A stretch of 64,000 nucleotides of DNA from Sceloporus undulatus (GCF_019175285.1 NC_056524.1:166142946-166206945); one strand, 5' to 3'. Positions 33,298 through 43,691 are shown, counted from the stretch's first letter. The notes: generated by a model not told the origin, from the letters alone. Program-made: numbers and translations.

Positions 33298-35718
33298 TCA
33301 GGTTCTCTTCTTCCCCTGGTCGGTGTCCTGCCGGCGGGACTTGCGGTACCGAGGCGGGAAGTTGCGACGGCCAGAGGAGGAGGAAGACTGCGAGGGGAAG
33401 CGGTGTCTCTGGGAGCCCTGCTGCTGGGACTGTCGATCCCGGGAGAAGGTCCCCTGTGACTGACCTTGCGGCTGCCACGGGCGCTGACGCTTCCGGAACG
33501 GAGAAGCTGGTGCTGAGGACATGCCATGCTTCTTCGCCGCCGCCTTCATCCTGAACTTCCTGTTCAGGCGGTCGTCGGTCTCGGCGTGGAAGAGCCCGGT
33601 GCCGTCGAGGGGCATGTCCTCGATGGCCGCCCTGACCGTGGGGTTGAGGTCCGAGGCCCTCAACCAAGCGTGGCGTCGAAGTGCCATGGATGCAGACATG
33701 GCCCTCCCTGAGCAGTCTGCCATATTCCTGGAAGTGGTGATGAGCCAACTTCCTATGGAATGAGTCTCGTCTCTGATCTCCACCAGCTGCCTCTGGATGT
33801 CATCTGGGACGTCCGGGATGAGGGGAGAGATCCGTTCCATGAGGGTCTGGATGTAGGCCCCCATGCAGGCGGTGTAGTTGGCGGCCTTGACCCCAAGGGC
33901 CGATGCCGAGTAGGCCTTCTTGGCCAGTCCGTCCACCTTTTTCGCCTCCCGGTCGACAGGGGAGGTCGCCTGCTTCGGGACGAAGCTGTGTTGGGCTCCC
34001 TCCACGATGGCAGAGTTCGGCCTGGGGTGGTCGGCCAACCAAGGACAGCTCGCCGGGGCGACTCTGTAGAGTGACTCCACCTTACGGGAGGGCGCCGACA
34101 GGGTGGCCGGGGAGTCCCAGGACCTCTTCACGATGGTCTGGATTGACGGAAGGAGAGGCAGGCAAGGTGGAGTAGGCACTCGACCGTGCACCCGATGCTC
34201 AACCGGGTCTTCAGCGTCGTCTTCCGCGGAGGTGAGCTCGATGTCGAGAGCCCTCGCCATCTTGACGACATGTTCGGTGAAGGACCGGACGTCGTCCGAC
34301 GGGGAAGACGGCTCCGGATTATGCATCCTCTGGGGTGAGGCCGGCCCCGAGAGGACATCCTCGTCCGAAGGTGCTTCAGACGGAAGCAAAGGCTCGTCGT
34401 CGGAGTCCAGATCAGAGGAGAGGGGGTCCGTCACTCTAACCTGGGATCTCGGGTGGGTTGGAACAAGGTCCGCCGAGGATCGCGAGCGCCTGCGAGGTGG
34501 AGACGGCGAACGCTCGTAGACAGATATGGTCGGGACCGATCTGGACGGGGTGCCTTGGTCTGCAGGATGGGGGTTCAGCCTGGTGAACTCCTTCATCGCT
34601 CTGTCCTCCGAAACCGACAAGTAATACCGGCGCGATTGTGTATCGAAGAACAGGTCCGGTATCTCATGCCCGCGGGGCTGGTCTTCCTCGTCGTCGGTTC
34701 CAGGATGGGAGGGCGACCGGTGTTCTGGCGAGCGAGGAAGAACGGTGTCGTCCGTCCCGTGGACAAAGTCCATGGTGGGCAGAGGCGGTGGGGTGTCCGG
34801 TACCGGAGTCCGTCGACCTCCCGGCGTCGGCTCCGGATCGCGTGGAGCTGCCGAAGTGGAAGCGCGGGCCTGTTTAGACGGGGAGCGCTTCTTCTCCTTC
34901 ACCTTCGGTGGGTCGGTGGTGGGCCAATCTTTGGAGGACTTGGGCTTCTTCGGGGCAGGATCACGACCCGACTTGTCGTGGTGCCTCTTCTTCCCAGGCT
35001 TGGGAAGCTCCTCCGCTGGGAAGAACGGATTGTCCGGGAGGTCGAGGAGGACAGCAGCCGCTGCCGACGAGGAAGGTCTTGGAGACCTTGTCCCTTCCGA
35101 AGGCACCGCCAGCTCCTTAGGCTTCGAAGCGTGGCGAGATGCCTTGGATGCCTTGGATGACGAAGGCGAGACGAGATGGACCTCCGGCTCGGTAGCCTTC
35201 TTAGAATGCGAGCCGTCCGACCTCCTCGTCGGTTTGGAGACCGCCTCGGTACCCTCAGTCCCCGAAGACTTATGGGGGCGCTTGGAGGGTTCGTCGGTGG
35301 CGCTGAGCGGTTTGGAGCCACGGGCCACATCGGAGGTGGTGGAAGGAATTGTCCTGGCCGGGACACACACCACGCTGGGAACAGCGGCCCTCCCCGATGT
35401 CACGCTGGACACACTGGCCCGAGAAGATGAGGCGGGGGGCGCGGAAGGTGGGACAGAGGACGACCGCGAACCCCCCTTTTGTACCTTGCCGAGGGCAATC
35501 GCCGAAGTGAGCCGGGACTCACGGTTCTTCCGGGCCTGGGACGAGAGGGATCTGCAGAGCAGGCAGGCCTTGGTATCATGGTTCTTGCCAAGGCACAGCA
35601 GGCAGGAGGAGTGCGGGTCCTGGACGGGCACCTTGCCCCCACAAATGTCGCACTTCTTGAAGGGTGCAGGCATCTTCAAAGTCGTCAAAGCCAGAGGAGA
35701 ATCCGTAAACGAGGTCAA
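33298..35718 (-). CDS. DIRS gag-like ORF1 (fossil element)
   Basis: An 806-residue frame. It starts with a cysteine-rich stretch (KCDICGGKVP, then SCLLCLGKNHDTKACLLC), continues with a long Ser/Pro/Lys-rich low-complexity region, a globular region with IQTLMERISPLIPDVPDDIQ, and a basic Arg/Gln/Ser tail. Family knowledge assigns ORF1 of DIRS a gag-like role. Higher GC and CpG content than the surrounding intron also marks it as a recent arrival. Confidence 0.85.
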   Translation of the reverse strand: MTSFTDSPLALTTLKMPAPFKKCDICGGKVPVQDPHSSCLLCLGKNHDTKACLLCRSLSSQARKNRESRLTSAIALGKVQKGGSRSSSVPPSAPPASSSRASVSSVTSGRAAVPSVVCVPARTIPSTTSDVARGSKPLSATDEPSKRPHKSSGTEGTEAVSKPTRRSDGSHSKKATEPEVHLVSPSSSKASKASRHASKPKELAVPSEGTRSPRPSSSAAAAVLLDLPDNPFFPAEELPKPGKKRHHDKSGRDPAPKKPKSSKDWPTTDPPKVKEKKRSPSKQARASTSAAPRDPEPTPGGRRTPVPDTPPPLPTMDFVHGTDDTVLPRSPEHRSPSHPGTDDEEDQPRGHEIPDLFFDTQSRRYYLSVSEDRAMKEFTRLNPHPADQGTPSRSVPTISVYERSPSPPRRRSRSSADLVPTHPRSQVRVTDPLSSDLDSDDEPLLPSEAPSDEDVLSGPASPQRMHNPEPSSPSDDVRSFTEHVVKMARALDIELTSAEDDAEDPVEHRVHGRVPTPPCLPLLPSIQTIVKRSWDSPATLSAPSRKVESLYRVAPASCPWLADHPRPNSAIVEGAQHSFVPKQATSPVDREAKKVDGLAKKAYSASALGVKAANYTACMGAYIQTLMERISPLIPDVPDDIQRQLVEIRDETHSIGSWLITTSRNMADCSGRAMSASMALRRHAWLRASDLNPTVRAAIEDMPLDGTGLFHAETDDRLNRKFRMKAAAKKHGMSSAPASPFRKRQRPWQPQGQSQGTFSRDRQSQQQGSQRHRFPSQSSSSSGRRNFPPRYRKSRRQDTDQGKKRT

Positions 35719-35856
35719 CAGTCCGAAAGTCCGAAGTTACCAGGGGTGGGAGACAAAGAATGGTCAAGAGTACAGTCCGAGGTCAAAAAACGAAAGTGAT
35801 TCCAAGCAAGCGAAGCAAGCGAAAGTTCCCTGAAGCAGCTAGCGCGGCGGAAAAAA

Positions 35857-36034
35857 GGAACTGGGGAAAAGAGTGGGCAGGCAGGGGCCTTATAACGGGT
35901 GGGCGGAGTTACCGCCAAAAAGTTTCAATATGTTGCAGAGTAAACTCTGCCCAGTGATTCCAGTAGGTTCCGAGCAGCACTGCGCAGGCACAGTAAAACC
36001 CATTTGTATGATTCACAGAGACCACGAAGAAGAA
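35857..36034. repeat. DIRS inverted terminal repeat, right
   Basis: Complement of the left terminus. The outermost bases read CACGAAGAAGAA. This is the 5' terminus in coding orientation and abuts gag-like sequence of the older element. Confidence 0.9.
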
Positions 36035-37143
36035 ATAGCCATCAAGGTTGAGTCCAGAGCCTCCGATGCCGAGTCTAAAACAGTGACTGGGATGGGGGAT
36101 GGCAAATTCATCTGCCGATGTCGAGGTGGGCATGAAGAAAGCCAACGTGGAATCAAGCTTAGCCGCAGCTGAAGCTATTGATGTCGATGCCAGAGCAGAT
36201 AATGAAGAGGAGGTCGGCGTCGGGGCCGAAATAGGGGGGGGGGGGGGCAGCAGCCACCTTAGGTTTAGGTTTCTTCTTGGGTTTGTCGTGGGAAGTAGGG
36301 GAGGAGTCAGGCCTTTTCTTGGCTTTCTGAGGTCTCTCTGCTGGAAGACAGAGGGGAACTCATGAGGCAAAGAAGACTCTGAAGAAGATGGTTACGACAT
36401 CGAGGCTATCGATGTTGATGTTGCTGATGCAGGAGCTGCGGTCGATGTCGAAGTCGACATTGTAGCAGGTGTCGACGTCGGAGGCTTTGAAATTTTGAGA
36501 ATTCGTGGAAGTTTGTGAATGGGAATTCTTCCCAAAGGATCTACAGCCAAAATGAATTTTTGGGCAACAGAGAGCGAGCGCTCCCACAAGAAAGATTTAA
36601 GTTTGGAGGCTCTATTCTTGAGAGTCACCGCAGTGAAAGTTCTACAATGGGGGCACCTATCAGAAATATGGGCTTCCCCTAAGCAAAAAAGCCATTTAGA
36701 ATGACCGTCATTGAAAGCAATTTTTCAGTCACATTTGGAGCAATGTTAAAACAGGGTAGCCATAAGAGGCCCAGAAGTGGTGGGCCTGTCCAGGCTGGCA
36801 ACACTTTGCTCTCACAAAGAATCAAATTTTTTAGAGGGCAATGTTTGAAAAAGAGGGAGTAAAGAAAAAAAATCTACCGTACAGTAAGGGAAAGGAAAAG
36901 GTGAGAAATCAAAAAGTCTACCGTACAGTAGAAATCTACTCAGTTCAGGAGCAAACCAAAGGAGATGTTTCTCTTGCGGCAGATGAAAGAGAACTGAAGG
37001 AGGAGCTAGATTGGTGGGACTTGGAATACTCAGTACATGGGAGGGAGGGGCTTTCGCCAATCTGCTCAGCTTTTCAGCTTCCAAATGGAGTCTCTGAACA
37101 GGCACAGTACCCAATTGTGTGAGGCACAGACCACAAAGAAGAA

Positions 37144-37760
37144 ATAAAGGTATACACAACAATATGGCTTTGTGGCATCTTACAAAGCAACAACATGTTG
37201 TGGCACAAGCTCTAAATTCATGCTACAGTGTATATATTAAGTCTTTAAGGAGTTGAATTTAGACAAACATCTTTTCTAGACAAACATCTTTCACAGCACA
37301 GTTTACATTATAATTATTTAAAATATTGTCTTAAAAATTGTTTCTACTTAGTATCACAATTATTTAGAAAACAAACACATAAAATATACTACAATTTAAG
37401 TCAAAAGCATTCAAATACATAGGTAAATATATGTATATATTTTTATTACTTTCGCATCACAGTAACACTTTGCACCTTGACCATGTTGAGTATTTTGTGT
37501 ACATCAAGTAGTAGCAATATTAAATAACTCTATTTAAAGTCCAGGTTATAACACAGTAAAATGGGGGAAAAGTCAAATCTGGAAGGGATGGGGGTGAATA
37601 TCTTTGCAAGACACTGTATGTGCCAACAAAACAAGGCATTTTAAAAGCATAGTAAGGTATGTTTCAAATGGCCAGTAATTAAAACTGTACTAGGGATCAG
37701 ACATGCACCACTTAACTTTTACAGCAACTTCACCATTCTCATAACAGCCTCCTTCTAAAC
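37144..37760. other. JMJD1C intron 14 stretch, nothing recognised
   Basis: AT-rich intron DNA immediately right of the older DIRS terminus. No supported feature. Confidence 0.4.
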
Positions 37761-38358
37761 CAGTGGTCCCCAACTTTTTTGGGCTGCTACTCCCTTTTCT
37801 CTTGGGTGACAACTCTAGTGCCCCCCCCCGGGCATATTTTTTGATATTAGGTCTATTGTTCTACTGCAAACTCAAAACATCCAAAAGCCAATCACTGTCG
37901 CTACTCCCTTTGCACCCAGTCACCTTGGGAGATGTGACCAAGCAGTTAGTTGAGCAGCAACTGAGAAGTTTCTTGCTTGTGCCAGTTTTGCAGCAAAGGC
38001 CAGCACAGGCAAGGGTCTTTTTGGTTGCTCTTTGACTGGCTGCTCTGTCACTACCCCCTTTGTGCTGTCATCCTGGTAGCAGCAACTGTGATTGGCTGTT
38101 TTGAGACACTGCTGATTTCATTTTTTAACCATGTCATTTATACTGGAATATTACTTATTTTTTTCCATTTATTTGTATAAATGCATGTCCTTTCCTCAGT
38201 TCCAGGATTCAATATTCTTTTATGTGTTCACAAATGAATACTTCATTATTTCTGCTATAAATTAATATTACTATGGATGTTCATATAATGTGGTGCATGG
38301 GGTGCATATTGGGGTGGAAAATGCCAGTCCTTTGTATCAGATGGTCTGACAAACACTG
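37761..38358. mobile_element. hAT-type nonautonomous element
   Basis: Starts CAGTGGTCCCCAACTTTTTT, a common hAT end, and closes with CTGACAAACACTG. The body repeats CTGCTACTCCCTTT-like words. Flanking 8-mers match only partly, so it is old or the right boundary is off. Confidence 0.5.
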
Positions 38359-38588
38359 ATCTACAGGTAATGAATAGCCAAGCCACTTAAACTTCAGTCT
38401 AGGAATAGTGTATCTGATTATTATAAAGGCAATCACATATTTTGTGAACTATTAAACTCAACTTGCTATATTCTATTCATGCAGAACAAGTAAAAATTAT
38501 TTTCAGAAAAATAGACCTACTGCTTAAATTATTAATACACAGTTATACAGGAGACATCAAAGTAGGTTCTCTTCCTTTTTTTTTTTAC

Positions 38589-38765
38589 CTGGTGAAGTGC
38601 TCCTGCTGGCAAAATAATAGCATCACCAAGGAACTGGATAAGAGTACATGTTTTCACTCCATATTCTTCAAACAGCCGTTGACGGAGTTTTTTGTTCACA
38701 TACCAACTCTGATCACGGATTGGATCATGTTCCGGTAAAACATCTAAACCTTGCTCTTTTCCTAC
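38589..38765 (-). CDS. JMJD1C: JMJD1C coding exon 13 (JmjC core)
   Basis: 59 codons, phase 0 both ends: [40 protein letters not shown], then [19 protein letters not shown]. The His of GALHQ is the second iron-binding His of the JmjC site. Acceptor TATTACAG, donor GTAAAA. Confidence 0.97.
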
Positions 38766-38821
38766 CTGTAATATAGTGGTATATAATATGTTCTATGTTA
38801 TGTATCAATCCCATCTGAAGA

Positions 38822-38904
38822 AACTTGCCAAGAAAACACATGATAGGTTCACCTTAAGTCAGAAATGACCTGAAGGCAAACAACAACAACAACAACAACA
38901 ACAG
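38822..38904 (+). repeat. SINE tail with (CAA)n
   Basis: CTTGCCAAGAAAACACATGA and AAGTCAGAAATGACCTGAAG followed by (CAA)n: a 5'-truncated Sauria-type SINE close to exon 13. Confidence 0.65.
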
Positions 38905-38906
38905 TT

Positions 38907-39315
38907 ATATACTCTAATATATTCATGTATAAATCTAGAAATTTTAGTACAAAAATGGACCCCAAAAAACTGGGTTGACCAATCCACGTTAATATAAGTA
39001 CTATACTTTAATTATTATCAGAAAAATAAAGGAACTATCCCCTTGTCAGAGTAGACTAGAAAAAGGCAAGAGCGTAGTTCATCCTAGGAGCATGTAAAAG
39101 AAGCAGCAGCCTTGAGAGTGACCACAAACAGTTATGCTTGCTAGAATTTTCTAAGTTCTTTGGCATTATATTCCTTTGTTTCATCCTCTGTTACATGCCC
39201 TTAAGTTTCACCCTCGACCTATCCACAGGTCATATCAAAATCTATAATTCTGGACCCCAAATTTGCCCTCAACTTATACAAGAAGACAACTTACAATTGA
39301 GTATATAAGGTATAC
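38907..39315. mobile_element. Nonautonomous DNA element, TATACTC-end family, copy 1
   Basis: Left TATACTCTAATATATTCATG then AGTACAAAAATGGACCCC. Right GGACCCCAAATTTGCCCTCA, CTTATACAAG and GAGTATATAAGG in inverted order. Same family as 43821-44457 and 62656-63430; the most decayed of the three. Confidence 0.6.
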
Positions 39316-40200
39316 ATTGGTATACTTACATGCTAATCTGTATCTGTAATATATAAAGAAAAGTGACGTGGAAATTCTCTTTCCTACCTCAAAGCAACCC
39401 TTTAATACATAAGTGGTCTTGATAATCATAAATTAAACATACATGTGACATATCTCTGACTACAAGCATGCCACAGTAATAAAAAATTTACTAGACAAAT
39501 GTAGCACACTAGTCCTTGCTGAGGCATTCATTTTTCTAACCAGTTAAGCCAAACATGGTTATAGCTCCTTTTCAGACTTTCCCTATTTACAGAGTGGTCA
39601 AGAGCAGAGAGGGAGGGGCCAGAGCATGCATCTCTGGCTCCTTCTATGAGGTCACAATAAAACAATGCCTGAATAGAGCTGCTATGGATCTGTCATCCTG
39701 CACTGATGTGACAGCGGGTATTTTAATCAAGGTAAATATTCTGGATATAAAATGGATGCTTTCTTGTCATTCACATCTACAAAAAATCTCTTTCTATAAA
39801 AGGCATGGAGAGAATAACCCATGAGTGAGTAGATTGCTTCTCCATGCCATTCAGAGGATAACACATTGACAAACCTGAGAAAACTGAGTACTTCTTCACA
39901 CAAGACAAGTTTTCAGAATGTATTGTGTATGTGTATGTACCCCATCACATTAATCTCACTATATGAACATGACATGTGAACTCATCACCAACTAGGGAAT
40001 CTATCTGTATGCATATGCAGCACTCCCTCCATAACTGTCATTCTTCGGCCTGTGAGGGAGTGAACAGGCAGACCCAGCTCCACTAGGGCTAGACTGAAGA
40101 AAGAGCCCTCCTTCCAGTCCATCTGCCTTGGTCCAGTCCTCAGAGGGAGAGAATAACCACTGAACCTCATCCCCTTTCCCACCACCATTCCCTTCTCCTT
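39316..40200. other. JMJD1C intron stretch, nothing recognised
   Basis: No gene or boundary-defined repeat. The 39985-40209 minus frame has no known domain and probably lies in old LINE 3' sequence. Confidence 0.4.
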
Positions 40201-40335
40201 TTGTCTCATGTCTTTTAGATTGTAAGCCTGAGGGCAGGGAACCGTCTAATTAAAAATAATAATTGTAAGTCGCTCTGATAGCCATTAGGGCTGAAGGGCA
40301 GGGTATAAATACCATAAATAAATAAAAATAATAAA
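40201..40335 (+). repeat. LINE 3' end (L2/CR1-like)
   Basis: TTAGATTGTAAGCCTGAGGG, GTAAGTCGCTCTGATAGCC and GGGCAGGGTATAAATACC followed by an AATAAATAA tail. Confidence 0.7.
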
Positions 40336-40573
40336 TGATACAAATTTGTGGTCCAGTGCAGCAGGATTTAGATAATGCTCTGCATAAACAACATCTAACT
40401 ACAGCAACACCATACTTAGTTTACAGCAAATTATTGAGAACTTGGGTTTAGAGATAATGGCATACTTCTAAAAATCAGTTCTGAAAAATCATATTCAATT
40501 CCAAATTAATATACACCAATTTATAAGCCTCATATAGAGTAATATAAATGCATACAGCTATTAGAAATCTAAC

Positions 40574-40713
40574 CTTCTGTAGAAATTCCCTTATCTTGTC
40601 GGCATCCTTGCTAGCATAAATATGCCACAGAGCACCAGGTAATTCACTTGAATCCTTCAGTCTTTTTCTTAAAAAGTCATCTAAATCTTCTTCTTCAAAC
40701 TTCTTGAGTACCC
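40574..40713 (-). CDS. JMJD1C: JMJD1C coding exon 12
   Basis: Completes a Gly codon then codes VLKKFEEEDLDDFLRKRLKD, SSELPGALWHIYASKDADKI and REFLQK. Lies between the two halves of the iron site in JmjC. Acceptor TTCTCAG, donor GTTAGA. Confidence 0.97.
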
Positions 40714-41147
40714 CTGAGAATTAACAAATGAAATTAGTTACCAAAGATGGAGAAACCTTCTTTTATATCTAATGTTATGCCTCCCACGAAGTCCTGCCAC
40801 CCATAGTGTGGCTGGTGGTGACCATGGGCTCCTGGAAACTATACCAGTAGAAACGAACTTGTGGCAGGTTCTGCCCAGCTGATGCAGCTTCAAATGCTGT
40901 ACCTAGTGGCGCATGTTGGCTGTCCAAGAAGCAGCCTAGCAAAGCACAGAGACCCCCATCACTTTCTCACCACTATCAACGGGTCACAAATTGGTCACAG
41001 AAATTATGAACACACAATAAGAGTGTGAATAGTGTGAGCAATATAATAATTTGCACTGCAGGGGAGATTACGTGCTCTGCTGAAACCATGGTTTTTCAAG
41101 GTACATACTATATTTAAAAAGGCCTAAATATCTTCTAAGCCACCAAA

Positions 41148-41346
41148 TCCTATCTAGTCTAGGAAGCTAAGCAGGGTCAGCCCCATTTAGTACTTGGACT
41201 GGAGACTGCCAACATTCATGCTGTAGGCTATATTTCAGAGGAAGGAACTGGCCAAACCATTTGAGTATTCTTTGCCTAAAAACCTCCTATAAAATTCATT
41301 GGGCCACAGTAAGGTGACAGGCGACTTGAAAGCATACTATCTATTT
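41148..41346 (+). repeat. 5S-rRNA-derived SINE
   Basis: GGAAGCTAAGCAGGGTCAGC and TTAGTACTTGGACTGGAGAC, then GCTGTAGGC, are clear 5S rRNA sequence. Body AACTGGCCAAACCATTTGAG and tail ACAGTAAGGTGACAGGCGAC. The best-preserved 5S head of the four copies. Confidence 0.8.
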
Positions 41347-41486
41347 ATCTAATTTTTCTCTCTGGAGCCAGACAGGAAAAAATCCATATAATAATGGAAC
41401 ATCTATAAAATATGTAAGTTGGGGCTTCTGAGGACTGAGAAAAGTTATAAGCACCTCTGTTATCCACAGTGACTCTTATGTATATA

Positions 41487-41504
41487 GTAGTAGTAGTAGT
41501 AGTA

Positions 41505-41543
<39 letters not shown>
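41487..41543. repeat. (TAG)n/(TAA)n microsatellite
   Basis: Trinucleotide tract AGTAGTAGT passing into AATAATAAT, at the 3' tail of the minus-strand L2 fragment that follows. Confidence 0.9.
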
Positions 41544-41546
<3 letters not shown>

Positions 41547-41998
41547 TATTCTTATATACCGCTATTCCTTTTTCAAGATCATAGTGGTGTACATGTTAAA
41601 AAACAGTATAAAAACAGCAAAAACAGCGTTAAAACATCAAATAACAATCTAAAAACAGATAATAAAACATCAACTCATAGGGGGGAAAGCTTGACGGAAA
41701 AGGAAAGTTTTTAGCATCCTCTTAACTCCATCAAGGGATGAGGCTGTGCGGAGCTCGTCGGGTAGGGTATTCCATAATCTGGGGGCTGAGATTGAAAATG
41801 CCCTCTGTGTTGCACTATAATGTACACCTGGAATAGACAAGAGATGTTTCCCACCCGACCTGAGAGTGCGTGGCGGATTGTATGGGGAGAGGTGGTCCAA
41901 GTACCCTGGGCCCAAGCCATTTAGGGCTTTATAGGTAATAACCAACACCTTGTATTGCGCTCGGAAGTGCAATACAAGGTGTTGGTTATAGACTGCCA
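41544..41998 (-). repeat. L2-type LINE 3' end
   Basis: The minus frame reads VLVITYKALNGLGPGYLDHL, RAFSISAPRLWNTLPDELRT and MLKTFLFRQAF, the diagnostic C-terminus of L2/CR1 reverse transcriptases. A short inverted repeat (AATACAAGGTGTTGGTTAT, 41950-41990) marks its 5'-truncated side. Confidence 0.85.
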
Positions 41999-42483
41999 CT
42001 CATGGAATGTCCCACCCCCATCCCCATGCCACTGCCAATCCATACTCTTAAGAGAAAGATAGTTGGTGGGAGATGCCAGGGACCCTGGATAACAGGAACA
42101 AGAAAGGCCCCCTCGGCCAATCCCATTCCATGAGCAGTTCTTAGAATTCAACGTTAACATTAATGGTGGAAAATACCTTGCTAACAGAATTTCACTGTGT
42201 TTTTTTTAACAGTTGCACAAGTGGTTGCTAGCTATGTTACCATTAATACAACTGGTTCCAAAAGTGGTTAGACAAGCATTGTTCAATCAAAGGTCACACT
42301 GCACATTGAACAGTCTGGACCTAGATGTGCAGGAATGGATTATTTCCATTAATGGAGTGACACGATTAGATACTGGCCCAACCTATTATGTTAAAATTTG
42401 ATATTGATAATGAAAAAGCAGAATTACTACCAGAAAAAGGTTAGTTAAAATGCTTAAGTGATTTAGGTTGCATTCAGAATGTA

Positions 42484-42725
42484 CGGTGTGCCCGTGTTAT
42501 ACGCGGCTTTGAGCGTATGTGCGCAAGCTGCGTGGGAGAGCACGGGGTGCAAGGGCAGGCGCGTCTCATTTAGATGAATGGGACACACGCCTGTGGTGCA
42601 TGCACACTGCTGCACCGCTGCATGCACGAGCCCCATTCAATGAATGGGCTCAAGCATAGGCGGAATTTGCCTTACGCGGGAGGGGGGTCCAGAACAGATC
42701 CCCCGCGTAAGACGAGGGTCCACTG
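42484..42725. mobile_element. Tigger-like MITE
   Basis: TA-flanked. Starts CGGTGTGCCCGTGTTATACG; the complement of its end is CAGTGGACCCTCGTCTTACG. Inner GAATGGG and CCCATTCA inverted words, with high CpG content. Confidence 0.7.
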
Positions 42726-43111
42726 TAATTCCTATTGCCAACAAGCAAGACTTTGGAAAAATATTTCAACATCTCTGGGAAAAAATGGTGGAAAACCTCA
42801 GAAACATTGAGCAGTGGTACCATGGTCATCTGTGGAAGCCCAGATAACTAGATTAAACTTCAAGGCTAGAACCTAGTTCTTATTTACGGGAAATAGTGTA
42901 TATATTAACATGGAATAATGAGCAGTTCTGAACATACATAGGCTTTCATCCTGTTGGTTAGTGCCAATTAGATTAGATTTATTCTATCTATTAATAAGTG
43001 GTGACTTAACACACAGGTAAATCCCATGGATTCAGTGGTTCTACTCTAGGACTAACACTAGGACTAACAATAGAACATTATTCACACTAGGACTAACAGA
43101 AGAATTTAGGC
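42726..43111. other. JMJD1C intron stretch, nothing recognised
   Basis: Three near-identical GGACTAACA words (43060-43100), otherwise unassigned. Confidence 0.4.
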
Positions 43112-43495
43112 CAGGGGTAGGCAACCCTTTTGAGCCGGGGGTCGGGTTGCTGTCCCTCAGACAACTGGGGGGCTGAAGCCAAAAAATAAATAATTAAATA
43201 AATTTTTAAAAGATTAAATAAATAAATAAACTGGGACAAATGTAGGACAAAATTTTCAAATGGAGGGCACTATTTAAATAAAAAATGGAGGACACGTGAA
43301 AAAATTTGCTGATTTTTTAAAAAATGTTAAGATAAATGCATGTTTCTGAGGCTTCTATAGACAATTGCCCCACCATGCCCCTCGCGCGAGACGCCAAAGG
43401 CCCCGGCGGCAATCGGCGGCAGGACTGGGCTGGGGCCGGTCCCAAGGCCTTGCCGGGCTGCATCTGGCCCGCGGGCCGCAGGTTGCCTACCCCTG
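43112..43495. mobile_element. hAT MITE with perfect termini and 8-bp target duplication
   Basis: 384 bases with perfect 15-base inverted ends CAGGGGTAGGCAACC/GGTTGCCTACCCCTG, flanked by identical ATTTAGGC (43104-43111 and 43496-43503). An 8-base duplication is the hAT signature. GC-rich right half (CGCGCGAGACGCC). It lies 73 bases from JMJD1C exon 11. Confidence 0.95.
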
Positions 43496-43568
43496 ATTTA
43501 GGCCATAGTTGCAATGTAAGGTCAATTCATTTTTTCAGTTAAGCAAAGTCATTTTAAAGGATGTTTAC

Positions 43569-43691
43569 CTGATTTTGAAGGGACTCCACTCCCTTTTGCT
43601 ATGCCAACACTGACAAGGATGTTCACCACGTCAGATACTTCAATATGAAGATTTGTAGTTCCTATATCATGGTCTTTAGCAGCAGCTACAC
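43569..43691 (-). CDS. JMJD1C: JMJD1C coding exon 11 (first iron-site half)
   Basis: Codes VAAAKDHDIGTTNLHIEVSD, VVNILVSVGIAKGSGVPSKS. The HIE of NLHIEVSD is the HxD/E iron-binding pair of JmjC; Glu here agrees with JMJD1C orthologs as recalled, while KDM3A has Asp. The Ser in NILVSVG replaces the Tyr of the human protein. Acceptor TTAAAAG, donor GTAAAC. Confidence 0.96.

Larger units (their letters stand above)
29773..36034 (-). mobile_element. Nearly whole DIRS-type retrotransposon nested in an older DIRS
   Basis: About 6.26 kb, coding sense minus. The parts in coding order are right terminus, gag-like ORF, RT, RNase H and methylase-like region, tyrosine recombinase, internal complementary region, left terminus. 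Inverted termini (about 29800-29987 and 35857-36034) are nearly identical. The segment 30048-30151 is the reverse complement of the right end joined to the left end, the DIRS hallmark of a circular intermediate. Both ends carry the trinucleotide GAA (29773-29775, 36032-36034), and the internal junction holds it once. There are no LTRs and no integrase, as expected. It looks close to whole, with perhaps a few breaks, and young by terminal similarity. Confidence 0.92.
27499..37143 (-). mobile_element. Older DIRS-type retrotransposon, broken, host of a second DIRS
   Basis: A decayed tyrosine-recombinase retrotransposon with coding sense on the minus strand. Inverted termini lie at about 27499-27690 and 36950-37143 (shared GAGCAGATTGGCG, AGCTGAAAAGCTGAG-like words). 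A region complementary to the joined ends lies at about 27733-27832. Recognisable parts are gag-like sequence (about 36040-36850), RNase H plus methylase-like region (about 28720-29440) and recombinase region (about 28195-28720). It is clearly broken, with many breaks, and does not look complete. A younger relative interrupts it at 29773-36034. Older than its guest, probably by a wide margin given the divergence of its termini. Confidence 0.85.

Noticed and set aside
34745-35833. Plus-strand ORFs of up to 374 residues opposite the DIRS coding regions
   Set aside because: They are antisense shadows of GC-rich DIRS frames and show no domain.
38907-39315. Possible additional JMJD1C exon near 39.0 kb
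   Set aside because: All JMJD1C exons join in phase without it, and the sequence is a copy of the TATACTC-end element.
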